Shown: positions 8,990 to 18,440 of the stretch, piece by piece
How the letters are laid out: every line of letters starts with the position of its first letter
Position numbering within the stretch: position 1 is the first letter of the stretch
Origin: Halopseudomonas laoshanensis
GTDB taxonomy: Bacteria; Pseudomonadota; Gammaproteobacteria; Pseudomonadales; Pseudomonadaceae
Direction: 5' to 3'
NCBI RefSeq assembly: GCF_008365385.1
Contig: NZ_QOVF01000003.1
Span: 186,001 to 250,000 of the forward strand
DNA length: 64,000 nucleotides
Made by a program: the position numbers and the translations under genes
The notes under the pieces: model-generated
What the model was told of the DNA's origin: nothing
Seen by the model: only the letters and a program-made list of their open reading frames with translations
The model's database searches: none

Positions 8990-10144
8990 TCAGGGCAACC
9001 AGGCTGCGAGCTGACGATTCAGCTCGAGTTTCTTGCTCACCGCCGCCCCCGTCAACGCGTAACCTGCCAGCTCGCCCTGCGCGGTATGGAACAGCGCGGT
9101 AATATCCGCGCCGCTGCCGCTGATCGTCCAGTTTCCGTCGGGCGACGTCACTGGCGGGGCCACTACCAACGGGCAAGCGGGTGTTTTGACCATCACCGGC
9201 ATGGGGCCATAGACCAGCTGGGTGGTCTGGCCCGCCAGCGTCTGCGCCAGTGAGCGCGCCGCGGTCATTAACGGCATGACGTACATCAGACTCAGACCCT
9301 GCACTTCGGCGCAGTCTCCAAGAGCGTAAATCGCCGGATCACTGCTGCGCAGTTGGCGATCAACCTTGACCCCGCGGCCGCATTCAAGCCCTGCGCTGCT
9401 GGCCAGATCGGTGTTGGCGGTCAGCCCGATAGCCGACAATCCCAGCTCCGCGTGCAACTGGCTGCCATCATCCAGCTCGACCTGCAGGCCTTCTTCAGTC
9501 GGCTGCATTGCGCGTACTGAACGGCCCAGATAAAAGCGCACACCCAGACTTTCCAGCCCAGCCTGAACCGCTGCTGCCACTTGCGGTGGAATCAGCCCGG
9601 GCATCAGCTGCGCATCAGGCGCGACCACCTCCACCTGCATGCCGGCACTCGCCAGGTCATTGGCAAATTCACTGCCGATCAATCCGGCGCCGATAATAAG
9701 CACCCGTTGCTTGCCGGCCAGCGCGCGGCGAAAACGTGCATAGTCCTGCAAATCGTTGATCGACAACAGCTGCTCGCCCATCGCCGCCGCGCCCGGAAGT
9801 TGCCGCGCCTGAGCACCACAGGCCAGCACCAACTCGCTGTACGCCAGCTCACCGTCAGTATGTATCAGCGTTTTATTTTCGCGATCGATGCCGGTCACGC
9901 GCACCCCTGTCAGCACCTGCGCATTGAGCTGCGCCGCCATGGTCTGCGCATCCTGCATGCCCAGCTCATCGGCTTCTTTACCCTTGGCAAAGCCCGTTGA
10001 AAGCAAGGGTTTGGAATAGAAGCGGCCGTCATCCGCGGTGATCAGCAACAACTCGCGCTGGCTGTCGAGCTTGCGAAATTCGCGGGCCAGGTTGTAGCCG
10101 GCCAGGCCGGTTCCCAGAATGATCAGTGGTGCGCTGTCAGACAC
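8990..10144 (-). CDS. rubB: Rubredoxin-NAD(+) reductase
   Basis: A 384-residue FAD/NAD-dependent pyridine nucleotide oxidoreductase. Two dinucleotide-binding motifs are visible, IILGTGLAGYNLAREFRKL at the N-terminus for FAD and VLIIGAGLIGSEFANDLASAG near residue 150 for NADH, and the second FAD motif IYALGDCAEV near 275. It passes electrons from NADH through FAD to rubredoxin. The rubredoxin gene lies 20 bases upstream on the same strand, which fixes the assignment. Such pairs feed alkane hydroxylases or oxidative-stress reductases; no alkB is in the window. Length and neighbours match the P. aeruginosa rubredoxin reductase. Confidence 0.95.
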   Translation of the reverse strand: MSDSAPLIILGTGLAGYNLAREFRKLDSQRELLLITADDGRFYSKPLLSTGFAKGKEADELGMQDAQTMAAQLNAQVLTGVRVTGIDRENKTLIHTDGELAYSELVLACGAQARQLPGAAAMGEQLLSINDLQDYARFRRALAGKQRVLIIGAGLIGSEFANDLASAGMQVEVVAPDAQLMPGLIPPQVAAAVQAGLESLGVRFYLGRSVRAMQPTEEGLQVELDDGSQLHAELGLSAIGLTANTDLASSAGLECGRGVKVDRQLRSSDPAIYALGDCAEVQGLSLMYVMPLMTAARSLAQTLAGQTTQLVYGPMPVMVKTPACPLVVAPPVTSPDGNWTISGSGADITALFHTAQGELAGYALTGAAVSKKLELNRQLAAWLP

Positions 10145-10164
10145 GTCGTACTCCTGTGGCTGCT

Positions 10165-10332
10165 TCAGCCAATCTCGATCATTTCAAAATCTTCCTTGCC
10201 AACGCCACAATCAGGGCACTGCCAATCACCGGGCACGTCTTCCCAGGCCGTACCGGCAGCGATGCCATCGTCCGGCCAGCCTTCCGCTTCATCATAAATA
10301 AAACCACAGACAACACATTGCCACTTCTTCAT
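10165..10332 (-). CDS. rubA: Rubredoxin
   Basis: A 55-residue iron protein. The four iron-binding cysteines are at residues 6, 9, 39 and 42 in CVVCG and CPDCG, and the core [19 protein letters not shown] is typical of AlkG/RubA rubredoxins. It carries single electrons from rubredoxin reductase, encoded just downstream. The start [10 protein letters not shown] is the family start; ATG and GTG codons 12-15 bases upstream could extend it by up to five residues. Only one rubredoxin copy is present, whereas P. aeruginosa has two in tandem here. Confidence 0.95.
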   Translation of the reverse strand: MKKWQCVVCGFIYDEAEGWPDDGIAAGTAWEDVPGDWQCPDCGVGKEDFEMIEIG

Positions 10333-10451
10333 ACGGCTACCCATCACGGTTAAAAGAGACTGGGGCAGACACTACCGCAAATGCCCAGCAAGGCCAAGAC
10401 CGCCGCAGGCCAGCGTAACACTCTGTATTCATGCTAATCTTGGCCGCCTGA

Positions 10452-11027
10452 ATGACTGCCCAGGACCGAGTCCACGCCGTGTTTTTACCTCCTTCGTCAC
10501 CGCCTGCAATGCCGCAATGGTATCCGGTGGAACAACACCCGGACCCGCCCGGCCTGACGTTACTCGACTGGTTGAATGACCAGGGGTCGCTGACCTTGCG
10601 TCTGACGGACGCTGGCGCGGATGACTTTCGCGTGCAGCTACTGGTACAGCAGAGCCAGCCGGCACGGGCAGATGAAGCGCAGGCGCTGGGCATACCGACC
10701 GGTGAGCCGGTCTGGACCCGTGAAGTACTGCTGCACACGGCCGGCGCGCCACGCGTGTTTGCCCGCAGCGTGGCCCCACTGGCGGCCGTCAGCGCCTCGA
10801 ATATTGATCTGCAGACCCTGGGTACGCGCAGCCTGGGGCTGTTACTATTCAGCAACCCGAAGGTCACTCGCGGACCACTGCAGATCAGCCGCTATCCATC
10901 TGCGTGGCTACCATCGCCCTGGGCGGAGCAGCAGGCAGATTGCTGGGGCCGCCGCTCGCTGTTCAGCGACGGCGAGTTGCCATTGCTGGTATGCGAAGTG
11001 TTTCTGCCAGGTTGGCCCGCGGGCTGA
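10452..11027 (+). CDS. ubiC: Chorismate--pyruvate lyase UbiC
   Basis: A protein of up to 191 residues that removes pyruvate from chorismate to give 4-hydroxybenzoate, the first committed step of ubiquinone synthesis. Sequence support: the WTREVLL segment, with the arginine that binds the substrate carboxylate in the E. coli enzyme, and the C-terminal LLVCEVFLP with the conserved glutamate. Identity outside these blocks is modest, as is usual for UbiC. The start is uncertain: no clear ribosome-binding site precedes 10452, and an internal ATG at 10509 is possible. ubiA follows after 25 bases, the standard ubiCA pair. Confidence 0.9.
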   Translation: MTAQDRVHAVFLPPSSPPAMPQWYPVEQHPDPPGLTLLDWLNDQGSLTLRLTDAGADDFRVQLLVQQSQPARADEAQALGIPTGEPVWTREVLLHTAGAPRVFARSVAPLAAVSASNIDLQTLGTRSLGLLLFSNPKVTRGPLQISRYPSAWLPSPWAEQQADCWGRRSLFSDGELPLLVCEVFLPGWPAG

Positions 11028-11052
11028 ATCGATATTCAACAGGAGTACAGCT

Positions 11053-11955
11053 GTGCCCGGTTTTGTCACCACTACTCTCGCGCGCCTGCATCCGCGCGCG
11101 CCGGATTTTTTCCAGCTGATGCGTCTGGACCGACCGATCGGCACCTACCTGCTGTTGTGGCCAACGCTCTGGGCGTTGTGGCTCGCCGCCGAAGGTATCC
11201 CGAGCATCCCGGTGCTGATCATTTTCATATTGGGCGTCATCTTTATGCGCGCCGCTGGCTGTGTGATCAACGATTTTGCCGACCGCAAGATCGATGGGCA
11301 CGTCAGGCGTACCCGCGAGCGCCCGATGGCAACCGGGCGCATTTCCGAGCAGGAAGCACTGATTACCTTCGGCATATTGGTCGGCATCAGCGCCGTGCTG
11401 GTGTTAGCCACCAACGGTCTGACCATCGCCCTCTCCTTCGGGGGCGTGTTTCTGGCGGCCATCTACCCATTCTGCAAGCGCTTCACCTTTTACCCGCAAC
11501 TGGTATTGGGGGCGGCGTTCTCCTGGGCCATCCCGATGGCGTTTGCCGCGCAGACCAACAGCCTACCGATACTGCTGTGGCTACTGTATATCGCCAACCT
11601 GCTGTGGACGGTGGCCTACGATACCCAGTACGCCATGTGTGACCGCGAAGACGATCTGCAGCTCGGCGTGAAGTCGACCGCCATTCTGTTCGGGGAGGCC
11701 GACCGCCTGGTGATAGGCGTGTTACAGGGCCTGACCCTGATTTGCCTGCTGGTTGTCGGCAGCCGCTTCGAGCTGGGCTTGTTCTACTACCTGGGACTGC
11801 TCGGCATGCTCCTGGGTTTTTGCTGGCAGCAGTGGCTGATCCGCGATCGTGATCCACAAGCCTGTTTGCGCGCGTTCTTATCCAATCACTGGGTCGGCAT
11901 GCTGGTTTTTATTGGCTTGGCGCTGCACTTTGCCGTGAATGCCCCGGCGGTTTAA
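11053..11955 (+). CDS. ubiA: 4-hydroxybenzoate octaprenyltransferase UbiA
   Basis: A 300-residue inner-membrane prenyltransferase that attaches the polyprenyl chain to 4-hydroxybenzoate in ubiquinone synthesis. Two aspartate-rich motifs bind the prenyl diphosphate through magnesium: [15 protein letters not shown] near residue 75 and [16 protein letters not shown] near 195. Eight or more hydrophobic helices are visible. The start is a GTG at 11053 (VPGFVTTTL) with AGGAG seven bases upstream; the frame is open far upstream through ubiC but that part is not UbiA-like. Confidence 0.95.
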   Translation: MPGFVTTTLARLHPRAPDFFQLMRLDRPIGTYLLLWPTLWALWLAAEGIPSIPVLIIFILGVIFMRAAGCVINDFADRKIDGHVRRTRERPMATGRISEQEALITFGILVGISAVLVLATNGLTIALSFGGVFLAAIYPFCKRFTFYPQLVLGAAFSWAIPMAFAAQTNSLPILLWLLYIANLLWTVAYDTQYAMCDREDDLQLGVKSTAILFGEADRLVIGVLQGLTLICLLVVGSRFELGLFYYLGLLGMLLGFCWQQWLIRDRDPQACLRAFLSNHWVGMLVFIGLALHFAVNAPAV

Positions 11956-12065
11956 GGCCGAGTCTCAGCCGAATTAACCGAGCCGCCATCCCGGCGTCAC
12001 ACAACTGCAACAAAAGTGTTATCTAATCGGCGCATATCAGCAGAATGCAACGGGATGGCAATACC

Positions 12066-12755
12066 ATGGCAGGCAAGACCATACTGATCGTCGATGATGA
12101 AGCCCCTATCCGGGAAATGATCGCGGTAGCGCTGGAAATGGCGGGCTATGACTGCATCGAAGCAGAGAATACCCAACAGGCGCATGCCTGTATTATCGAT
12201 AAGCAGCCAGACCTGATCCTGCTCGACTGGATGCTCCCGGGTACCACGGGCATTGAGCTGGCCAGGCGTCTCAAGCGCAATGAGATGACCGCCGAGATTC
12301 CGATCATCATGCTCACAGCCAAAGGTGAGGAAGATAACAAGATCCAGGGCCTGGAAGTCGGCGCTGATGATTACATCACCAAGCCGTTTTCACCGCGCGA
12401 GCTGGTCGCCCGTCTGAAGGCCGTACTACGCCGCGCCGGCCCCGCCGATAACGATGCGCCGATCGAGATCAACGGTCTGCACCTGGACCCGGCCAGCCAC
12501 CGCGTCACCATCGATGACCGCCCCGCCGATATGGGCCCGACCGAATACCGCCTGCTGCAATTTTTCATGACTCACCAGGAACGCGCCTACACCCGCGGCC
12601 AGTTGCTGGACCAGGTCTGGGGTGGCAACGTTTACGTTGAAGAACGCACGGTCGACGTGCATATCCGCCGCTTGCGCAAGGCGCTGGGTAACCAGTACGA
12701 GCACCTGGTACAAACCGTACGCGGCACCGGTTACCGATTCTCGACCAAAAGCTGA
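12066..12755 (+). CDS. phoB: Phosphate regulon response regulator PhoB
   Basis: A 229-residue OmpR-type regulator that activates phosphate-starvation genes. The receiver domain has the acidic pair in IVDDE, the phosphorylation aspartate at residue 54 ([10 protein letters not shown]) and the lysine in YITKPFSP. The C-terminal winged helix carries [15 protein letters not shown] and VRGTGYRF. The start [12 protein letters not shown] is the conserved PhoB N-terminus, so the in-frame ATG at 12045 is rejected. phoR follows after 59 bases. Confidence 0.97.
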   Translation: MAGKTILIVDDEAPIREMIAVALEMAGYDCIEAENTQQAHACIIDKQPDLILLDWMLPGTTGIELARRLKRNEMTAEIPIIMLTAKGEEDNKIQGLEVGADDYITKPFSPRELVARLKAVLRRAGPADNDAPIEINGLHLDPASHRVTIDDRPADMGPTEYRLLQFFMTHQERAYTRGQLLDQVWGGNVYVEERTVDVHIRRLRKALGNQYEHLVQTVRGTGYRFSTKS

Positions 12756-12814
12756 TACCGATCTGGTGCATGACGCATGCACCTCAGTGACGTAATGTAT
12801 GGGTTTGCAAGCTT

Positions 12815-14119
12815 ATGGGAGCAAGCGTGAGGACAAACTGGCTGGGCGGCGTGATCTATCGCCTGTTCTGGATTCTTCTTCCCTGCCTGATCGCGGGATT
12901 CATATTCGGTCAGATAGCCTGGGCGCTGGTTGCCGGCCTTAGCGCTTACCTGGTGTGGAACCTGCGCCAGATGCTGCGCTTCCACCAGTGGCTGACCACC
13001 CAACCCAATGAGCCCCCACCCGAGACCAGCGGCGTCTGGGGCAACATCTTCGACAGCATTCACCATTTGCAGCGGCGCAATAACCGCATGCGCACGCGCC
13101 TGCAATTGGTCATCGACCGTATCCAGGCATCTACCGCTGCGCTGAGTGATGCGGTGGTGATGATTGACAGCAAGGGCAAGCTGGAATGGTGGAACCACGC
13201 CGCCGAGCGCATGCTCGGGCTGCGCGCCCCGGACGACAGCGGACAATACGTGACCAACCTGATTCGCGATCCGCGCTTCGTCGATTTCTTTGAAACCGGC
13301 AATTATCGCGATCCGCTCGACATCCCCTCACCGATTGATGTCAGTACCTGGCTGCAATACACCGTCACCCACTACGGTGAAGGCGAACGGCTGATGGTCG
13401 TGCGGGACGTTACTCGTCTGCATAACCTTGAGCAGATGCGCAAGGATTTCGTCGCTAACGTCTCCCATGAGTTGCGCACCCCCTTGACGGTGGTGGTTGG
13501 CTATCTGGAAACCATGCAGGACAGCGAAGAGCCAATCAATCCGCGCTGGAAACGACCTCTGCATCAGATGCAGCAACAGGCGTCGCGCATGCAGAGCCTG
13601 CTTAATGACCTGCTGATGCTGGCACGACTGGAAACCGGCGATGAGGTGACCGAAGAAACCGCGGTGGACATCGACCTGATGCTGATCGGCATTCGCCGCG
13701 ACGCCCAGGCGCTGTCAGGCGAGCGCAACCACCAGATCACCCTCGATGCGGCGAGCAAGACGCGCCTGCGCGGTAGCGAGATGGAACTGCGTAGCGCTTT
13801 TTCCAATCTGGTGTTCAATGCAGTGAAATACACGCCGGACAACGGCGAAATTCACATTCGCTGGTGGCAGGACGACAAGGGCGCGCATCTGAGCGTCGCG
13901 GATAACGGTACCGGGATCGCTGCGCAACATATCCACCGTTTGACCGAGCGCTTCTACCGAGTGGACTCCAGCCGCAGTACCAATACCGGCGGTACCGGCC
14001 TGGGGCTAGCCATCGTCAAGCACGTGTTGCTGCGTCACCAGGGCAAACTGGATATTGTCAGTGCGCCAGACAAGGGCAGCACTTTTATCTGCCACTTCCC
14101 TGCTGCGCGGCTGGTCTGA
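12815..14119 (+). CDS. phoR: Phosphate regulon sensor histidine kinase PhoR
   Basis: A kinase of about 434 residues that phosphorylates PhoB when phosphate is low and dephosphorylates it otherwise, through the Pst-PhoU system. Seen in order: a short N-terminal hydrophobic hairpin (residues 12-48), a linker, a PAS domain at about 105-205 (ALSDAVVMIDSKGKLEWWN), HisKA with SHELRTPLTVVVGYLE (histidine near 218), and an ATPase domain with NLVFNAVKYTPDNG, DNGTGIAAQH and TGLGLAIVKH. The start may instead be the GTG at 12827, which has GGGAG five bases upstream. Its stop lies in a tandem repeat. Confidence 0.96.
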   Translation: MGASVRTNWLGGVIYRLFWILLPCLIAGFIFGQIAWALVAGLSAYLVWNLRQMLRFHQWLTTQPNEPPPETSGVWGNIFDSIHHLQRRNNRMRTRLQLVIDRIQASTAALSDAVVMIDSKGKLEWWNHAAERMLGLRAPDDSGQYVTNLIRDPRFVDFFETGNYRDPLDIPSPIDVSTWLQYTVTHYGEGERLMVVRDVTRLHNLEQMRKDFVANVSHELRTPLTVVVGYLETMQDSEEPINPRWKRPLHQMQQQASRMQSLLNDLLMLARLETGDEVTEETAVDIDLMLIGIRRDAQALSGERNHQITLDAASKTRLRGSEMELRSAFSNLVFNAVKYTPDNGEIHIRWWQDDKGAHLSVADNGTGIAAQHIHRLTERFYRVDSSRSTNTGGTGLGLAIVKHVLLRHQGKLDIVSAPDKGSTFICHFPAARLV

Positions 14120-14179
14120 GCCTGTCCGGCCGAACCTGTCTGGCCGAGCCTGTCTGGCCGAGCCTGTCCGGCCGAACCT
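14118..14179. repeat. Tandem 14-base repeat, about 4.4 copies, overlapping the phoR stop
   Basis: Units GAGCCTGTCCGGCC (14118-14131), GAACCTGTCTGGCC (14132-14145), GAGCCTGTCTGGCC (14146-14159), GAGCCTGTCCGGCC (14160-14173) and the partial GAACCT (14174-14179). The array starts in the phoR stop codon and ends just before the stop of the convergent regulator gene. Copies differ at only two positions. Confidence 0.95.
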
Positions 14180-14180
14180 C

Positions 14181-15095
14181 TCACGCGCCCGGCGAATAAT
14201 GTCGCTGGGCGCTACCCGAGGCGATCAGGCGGGACAGGTACTCCATTTTCTGGGGGTCTTGATCGACGAATTTGAGCGTCACTTTCAGCCACTCACAGTC
14301 CACGTTGGCTTCCATTGCCGCGACGCTGTGAACGTAGACGTTCATTCGCGCGACAGATTGATCAGCATCCTGCTCTAGATCCAGCACTCCACTTTCAAAC
14401 ACCTGAGGTAGACGCTCGCCCCGGCGCACCACGACCAGCGCGTCACGCAGGCTCAGCGCCTTGACCACGCAGGCGAATTGTTCACCCGCCAGACGCAACT
14501 GCGCCTGGCCACGAATCTGCTTTTCTGCGGTTTCCGGTGGTTTCTCCGCGGTCTGGCTGGCCGGCGTCAGGCGTTCGAAAGGGTTGACTGGCGGCGCTTT
14601 CGCCGCGGGCGGGGCTGCCGGAGCTGGCGATTTACCGCCCATCAGATTGCTCACCGAGTCATGCGCGGTGCCGGTACTCGCCTGTGGTTGACGTCCCATC
14701 AGCAGTTCAAGCTTGCCGCTGCGATGCAGCGCCTTTTTCACCTTGGCACTGAGCTGATCGTTGGTAAAAGGCTTGCCTATGTAGTCGCTGACCCCGGACT
14801 GGATCGCCTCGATAACATTTTCCTTGTCACCACGACTGGTCACCATGATGAACGGGGTTTTCTCCGAGCCTGGCTGGCCGCGGAACCACTGCAGCAGTTC
14901 CAGCCCGCTCATCTCCGGCATTTCCCAATCACAGAGAATAAGGTCAAAACCCTGACGGCTAAGCACTTGTTGCGCTTTGCGTCCGTTCACCGCCTCTTCG
15001 ATCTGCAAACCGGGGAATTGTCCGCGCAGGGCCTTCTTCACCAGATCGCGGATAAAGGGCGCATCATCCACTATCAGGGCCGATACTTTAGCCAT
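14181..15095 (-). CDS. Response regulator with N-terminal receiver and C-terminal PilZ-like region
   Basis: A 304-residue protein. Residues 1-125 are a receiver domain: VDDAPFIRD, the phosphorylation aspartate at 56 (LILCDWEMP) and the lysine in YIGKPFTND. A flexible Pro/Ala-rich linker (about 150-185) joins it to a C-terminal domain that starts RGQAQLRLAGEQFACVV, which is suggestive of a PilZ-type or related fold but lacks an unmistakable RxxxR...DxSxxG motif. A similar gene sits near phoU in P. aeruginosa. Partner kinase and target are unknown. It converges on phoR with only the tandem repeat between. Confidence 0.85.
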   Translation of the reverse strand: MAKVSALIVDDAPFIRDLVKKALRGQFPGLQIEEAVNGRKAQQVLSRQGFDLILCDWEMPEMSGLELLQWFRGQPGSEKTPFIMVTSRGDKENVIEAIQSGVSDYIGKPFTNDQLSAKVKKALHRSGKLELLMGRQPQASTGTAHDSVSNLMGGKSPAPAAPPAAKAPPVNPFERLTPASQTAEKPPETAEKQIRGQAQLRLAGEQFACVVKALSLRDALVVVRRGERLPQVFESGVLDLEQDADQSVARMNVYVHSVAAMEANVDCEWLKVTLKFVDQDPQKMEYLSRLIASGSAQRHYSPGA

Positions 15096-15194
15096 CTCAT
15101 TTCTCTTGAGCTGAATTTCAGTCCAAGCTTAGCGCAGACCGCCGCTAAACCACAGACATGTCAGCGAATCCTGCGCCGGGAATAGGCAAATAGC

Positions 15195-15224
15195 GCAAAT
15201 GCGCAGCCCCGGGCCGGCATTTGC
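15195..15224. repeat. Inverted repeat upstream of the response regulator
   Basis: GCAAATGC (15195-15202) is an exact inverted match of GCATTTGC (15217-15224), with a GC-rich 14-base spacer. It lies 100 bases upstream of the regulator start and 76 bases past the alcohol dehydrogenase stop on the same strand, so it could be a terminator for the latter or an operator. Confidence 0.4.
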
Positions 15225-15299
15225 ACTAACATGTGGTAACCGCTTTAAAACGGGCTATGACCTACGCGAAAGCCCCGACGGACCGCGACGGACCGCGCC

Positions 15300-16454
15300 T
15301 TAAAGTGTGCCCTTCAAGGCATTTAGAAACAGTTGCTGGTACTGCGCCGCATCCATCTGCACTGCGTTGGTACGCGCCGTAACGTCCCTCGCGGACATCT
15401 TGCCGATAGTCTCGGCCTGGGTGTCGTCCATGCCGATATCGGCCAGGGTATGCGGAATATCAAGTTCGGCACGCAATTGCAGTATCCACGCCAGGACGCC
15501 TTCGAAGCCTGGGGTGGGCAAGTCCAGATAACGCGACAGGCGCAGCATTTCGGGCTCGATCTGCGCGCGATTGGCCTGCAGTACATAGGGCATCATGATC
15601 GCATTCAGCAGCCCGTGATGGCTGTCGTAAAGCGCGCCCAGAGTATGCGACACCGCATGGATAGCACCCAGACCCCGCTGAAATGCCACCGCGCCCATGC
15701 TGGACGCCACCAGCATCTGTTGACGCGCTTCCACATCCTGCCCGTTGGCCGTCGCGCGCGGCAGGTACTCCTTGACCAGACGCATGCCCTCCAGGGCCAC
15801 GGCTTCGGCCATCGGGTGGTAGAGCGGCGTGCAGTAGGCTTCCAGGTTGTGCGCCAGCGCATCCATACCGGTAGCGGCAGTCAGTTTGGGCGGTAGGCCC
15901 AGGGTCAGCTCGGGATCCAGAATGACAATGCCCGGCACCATCTTCAGGTGAAAGATCGGACGCTTGACGTGCTTGTCTTCGTCAGTGATCACCACCGCCT
16001 GGCCCACTTCCGAACCGGTACCGGCAGTAGTTGGCACGGCGACCACCGGCAGCATCTTGCTGGCGTCTACCGTGCCCGGGTTGGCTTCGAACAAGCCGCA
16101 GCTCTGGTGTGCAATCAGCGCAATGGCCTTGGCCGCATCGATAGCGGAGCCCCCGCCAAAGGCAATCACACCATCATGTTCACCGGCTTTCAACGCGGCC
16201 ACTCCGTCGGCGACATTAGCGCCGGTGGGATTGCCTTTGATTGCACTGAACAGACCCACGCGCAGCCCGGCATCACGGCAATTCTGCAGTGCCGCTTCGA
16301 CCATCGGGAAAGCAGCCAGACCCGGATCAGTGACCAGCAGCGGTGCCTGCATGCCCAACTGCCCACAACACTTGCCAAGTTCACGAATACGCCCGGCGCC
16401 CACACGCATTGCGGTGGGGTAGTGCCAATTCATGCTGTAGGACGTGATTTCCAT
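15300..16454 (-). CDS. Iron-type (group III) alcohol dehydrogenase
   Basis: A 384-residue iron-containing alcohol dehydrogenase. The NAD-binding GGGSAIDAAKAIAL and TTAGTGSEV motifs lie in the N-terminal half. The four metal ligands of the FucO type are all visible: D and H in GMDALAHNLEAY, H in AIHAVSHTLGALY and H in SHHGLLNAIMMP. It interconverts an alcohol and an aldehyde; the substrate cannot be told, and ethanol or another short alcohol is possible. The start MEITSYSMNWHYPT has GGAGG upstream at a good distance; further upstream in-frame ATGs add a cysteine-rich tail not typical of the family. Confidence 0.93.
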   Translation of the reverse strand: MEITSYSMNWHYPTAMRVGAGRIRELGKCCGQLGMQAPLLVTDPGLAAFPMVEAALQNCRDAGLRVGLFSAIKGNPTGANVADGVAALKAGEHDGVIAFGGGSAIDAAKAIALIAHQSCGLFEANPGTVDASKMLPVVAVPTTAGTGSEVGQAVVITDEDKHVKRPIFHLKMVPGIVILDPELTLGLPPKLTAATGMDALAHNLEAYCTPLYHPMAEAVALEGMRLVKEYLPRATANGQDVEARQQMLVASSMGAVAFQRGLGAIHAVSHTLGALYDSHHGLLNAIMMPYVLQANRAQIEPEMLRLSRYLDLPTPGFEGVLAWILQLRAELDIPHTLADIGMDDTQAETIGKMSARDVTARTNAVQMDAAQYQQLFLNALKGTL

Positions 16455-16750
16455 GCTGCCTCCAATACAATTGCAGAAGAAAGTGTCACCGGCACCATAG
16501 AGCGCAGATGCACAACAATAGATACAGAACGATTTTGTGTCCCGAAACATACCCAAACATGCTGACCGCGTCCATTGCTGTTATCTGCCAAGGCATTTTG
16601 CGCCTCGGCCAAAAGAAGCCGCGCCTACGTATTCTGCGACAAATCGCCACTTGTGTTGTCCAGGTTAAAGCGGCAATTTGATTGCATGCTGCGTAAAAGC
16701 CGTCATTCAGATCGGTACTGCGCACCTGATTAGCCCTGTGAGGAAACACC
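16455..16750. other. Divergent upstream region between alcohol dehydrogenase and cytochrome c
   Basis: About 296 bases between two divergent starts. It must hold both promoters. I searched by eye for an Anr/Fnr box (TTGAT-N4-ATCAA) and found only the half-like TTGATTGCATGC near 16678, which is not convincing. No coding sequence is supported. Confidence 0.4.
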
Positions 16751-17062
16751 ATGAAACGTTTGATACTACCCTTGATGACTGTCGGCGCTCTGCTCGCCGC
16801 CCCTCTGGCGCTCGCCGACGGCGAAGCACTGTTCAACAGCAAGCCCTGCGTCGCCTGCCATAAAGTGGACAGCAAACTGGTCGGCCCCGCGTTGAACGAT
16901 GTCGCGGCCAAATACAAAGGCGAAGAAGGCGCAGTTGCGACTGTTGCCGGACATATCAAAAACGGTGTCTCCGGTCTGTGGGGCCCGATCCCGATGCCGG
17001 CCAACCAGGTCACTGACGAAGAAGCCACTGAATTGGCCGAGTGGGTTTTGAGCCTGAAGTAA
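16751..17062 (+). CDS. Small periplasmic cytochrome c (c551-like)
   Basis: A 103-residue protein with a signal peptide (residues 1-22, ending LALA before DGEAL), a single haem-binding CVACH at residues 33-37, and the methionine-ligand loop [11 protein letters not shown], closely like the Pseudomonas cytochrome c551 (NirM) family. It shuttles electrons in the periplasm, for example to a nitrite reductase, oxidase or peroxidase. No nir genes are nearby, so its partner is unknown. A GTGAGG ribosome-binding site precedes the ATG. Confidence 0.92.
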   Translation: MKRLILPLMTVGALLAAPLALADGEALFNSKPCVACHKVDSKLVGPALNDVAAKYKGEEGAVATVAGHIKNGVSGLWGPIPMPANQVTDEEATELAEWVLSLK

Positions 17063-17109
17063 TTCAGCTCGCCAACCGTGCCTGACTGGCAAATCGTTCA
17101 GTCAAACTG

Positions 17110-17146
17110 ACGCTAACGGCGTGAGCCGCCATTCATCCGTTAGCGT
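17110..17146 (+). terminator. Inverted repeat after the cytochrome c gene
   Basis: ACGCTAACGG (17110-17119) pairs perfectly with CCGTTAGCGT (17137-17146) around a 17-base loop, 48 bases past the cytochrome stop. It is probably the transcription terminator, although the downstream bases are not T-rich. Confidence 0.55.
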
Positions 17147-17209
17147 TCAACCTCGGCAGTTGGCCATCTCGTCATCTGTCAGTGCCGTTGATCCATTGGG
17201 TAACTACCT

Positions 17210-18286
17210 CTGAGCAACAAACACACCTCCATTTCCGCATTCGAACGTTACCTGTCGCTATGGGTGGCATTAGCCATCGCAGCCGGCATCGCGCTGGGCA
17301 GTCTGCTGCCCGACGGTTTTCAATGGCTGGCCGCGATAGAATACGGCTCGGTGAATTTCATCGTCGCCGTACTGATCTGGTTTATGGTCTACCCGATGAT
17401 GGTGTCGGTGGACTTCAGCAGCCTGAAACGGGTTCATGAGCGCCCCAAAGGCTTGATCATCACCCTGGTGGTGAACTGGCTGATCAAGCCATTCACCATG
17501 GCCGGCCTGGGCGTGGCGTTTTTCCATTATTTTTTTATCGACCTGATCGACCCGGCTAACGCCAATCAGTACATCGCCGGCCTGATTCTGCTGGGCGCGG
17601 CGCCCTGCACCGCCATGGTTTTTGTCTGGTCGCAACTGACCAAGGGTGACCCCAACTACACCCTGGCCCAGGTCGCCCTCAACGATGTCATCATGATTTT
17701 CGCCTTCGCCCCTATCGTCGCGCTGCTGCTGGGGGTCACGGATATCGAAGTGCCCTGGGCTACGCTTATTCTCTCGGTGGCCCTGTATGTGCTCATTCCG
17801 TTGATCGCCGGCGTGCTGACCCGCTGGCAGATCAGCGCCGGTGCCAGCTCCCGGGAGGATGCAGAACGGGCAGTAAAACGCTTTATCTCCACAGTGAAAC
17901 CCTTGTCTGTGCTCGGCCTGCTGGCCACGGTAGTGCTGCTGTTCGGTTTTCAGGGCACTGTCATTTTGCAACAGCCGCTGCTGATCGGCTTGATTGCGGT
18001 GCCGCTGCTGATTCAGTCCTATGGCATTTTTGCTATCGCCTACGCCGCCGCCAGGCTTTGGAAGGTGCCGTTCAACGTCGCTGCGCCCTGCGCCATGATC
18101 GGCACTTCCAACTTCTTCGAACTGGCGGTTGCCGTGGCCATCGGCATGTTCGGGCTCAATTCAGGCGCCGCCCTGGTCACCGTGGTGGGTGTACTGGTGG
18201 AAGTACCGGTGATGCTGTCGCTAGTGGCATTCGCCAACCGCACTCAGCACTGGTTTCCCAGCACCGCCCCCGCGCGCGACGATTGA
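17210..18286 (+). CDS. arsB: ACR3 family arsenite efflux permease, probable CTG start
   Basis: An inner-membrane carrier with about ten helices that expels arsenite using the proton gradient. The family signature [21 protein letters not shown], with the essential cysteine, and [21 protein letters not shown] are clear, as is [21 protein letters not shown]. Family-like sequence extends upstream of the first standard start (GTG at 17264): the frame reads [17 protein letters not shown] back to a CTG at 17210, and the preceding in-frame stop is TAA at 17201. No ATG, GTG or TTG lies between, so I place the start at CTG 17210 (358 residues); 17264 is the fallback. No arsR or arsC is adjacent. Confidence 0.88.
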   Translation: MSNKHTSISAFERYLSLWVALAIAAGIALGSLLPDGFQWLAAIEYGSVNFIVAVLIWFMVYPMMVSVDFSSLKRVHERPKGLIITLVVNWLIKPFTMAGLGVAFFHYFFIDLIDPANANQYIAGLILLGAAPCTAMVFVWSQLTKGDPNYTLAQVALNDVIMIFAFAPIVALLLGVTDIEVPWATLILSVALYVLIPLIAGVLTRWQISAGASSREDAERAVKRFISTVKPLSVLGLLATVVLLFGFQGTVILQQPLLIGLIAVPLLIQSYGIFAIAYAAARLWKVPFNVAAPCAMIGTSNFFELAVAVAIGMFGLNSGAALVTVVGVLVEVPVMLSLVAFANRTQHWFPSTAPARDD

Positions 18287-18440
18287 TCGGCTGCAGCCTC
18301 TGCGGCAGGGCTGGGCGCTGCAGACAAAGATTGAGACGCAGCCCGCATTCCCTTACCATAGCGCTGTTTTAGGAATGTCAACGATCATTCACCGCATGAG
18401 TGAAGATAATAAATACAACAGACCATTATTCGAGTAATCC

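Noticed and set aside
11990..12040. Possible Pho box upstream of phoB (GTCACACAACTGCAACAAAAGTGTTAT region)
   Set aside because: Half-sites are only loosely like CTGTCAT and the 11-base phasing is weak. PhoB autoregulation is likely from knowledge of the family, but I cannot point to a convincing site here.
15276..15295. Two direct copies of CGACGGACCG just before the alcohol dehydrogenase stop
   Set aside because: Only two 10-base copies in GC-rich DNA; this can arise by chance or slippage and nothing else supports a function.
16670..16700. Anr/Fnr box upstream of the cytochrome c gene
   Set aside because: Only one half-site (TTGAT) is present; the second half is missing.
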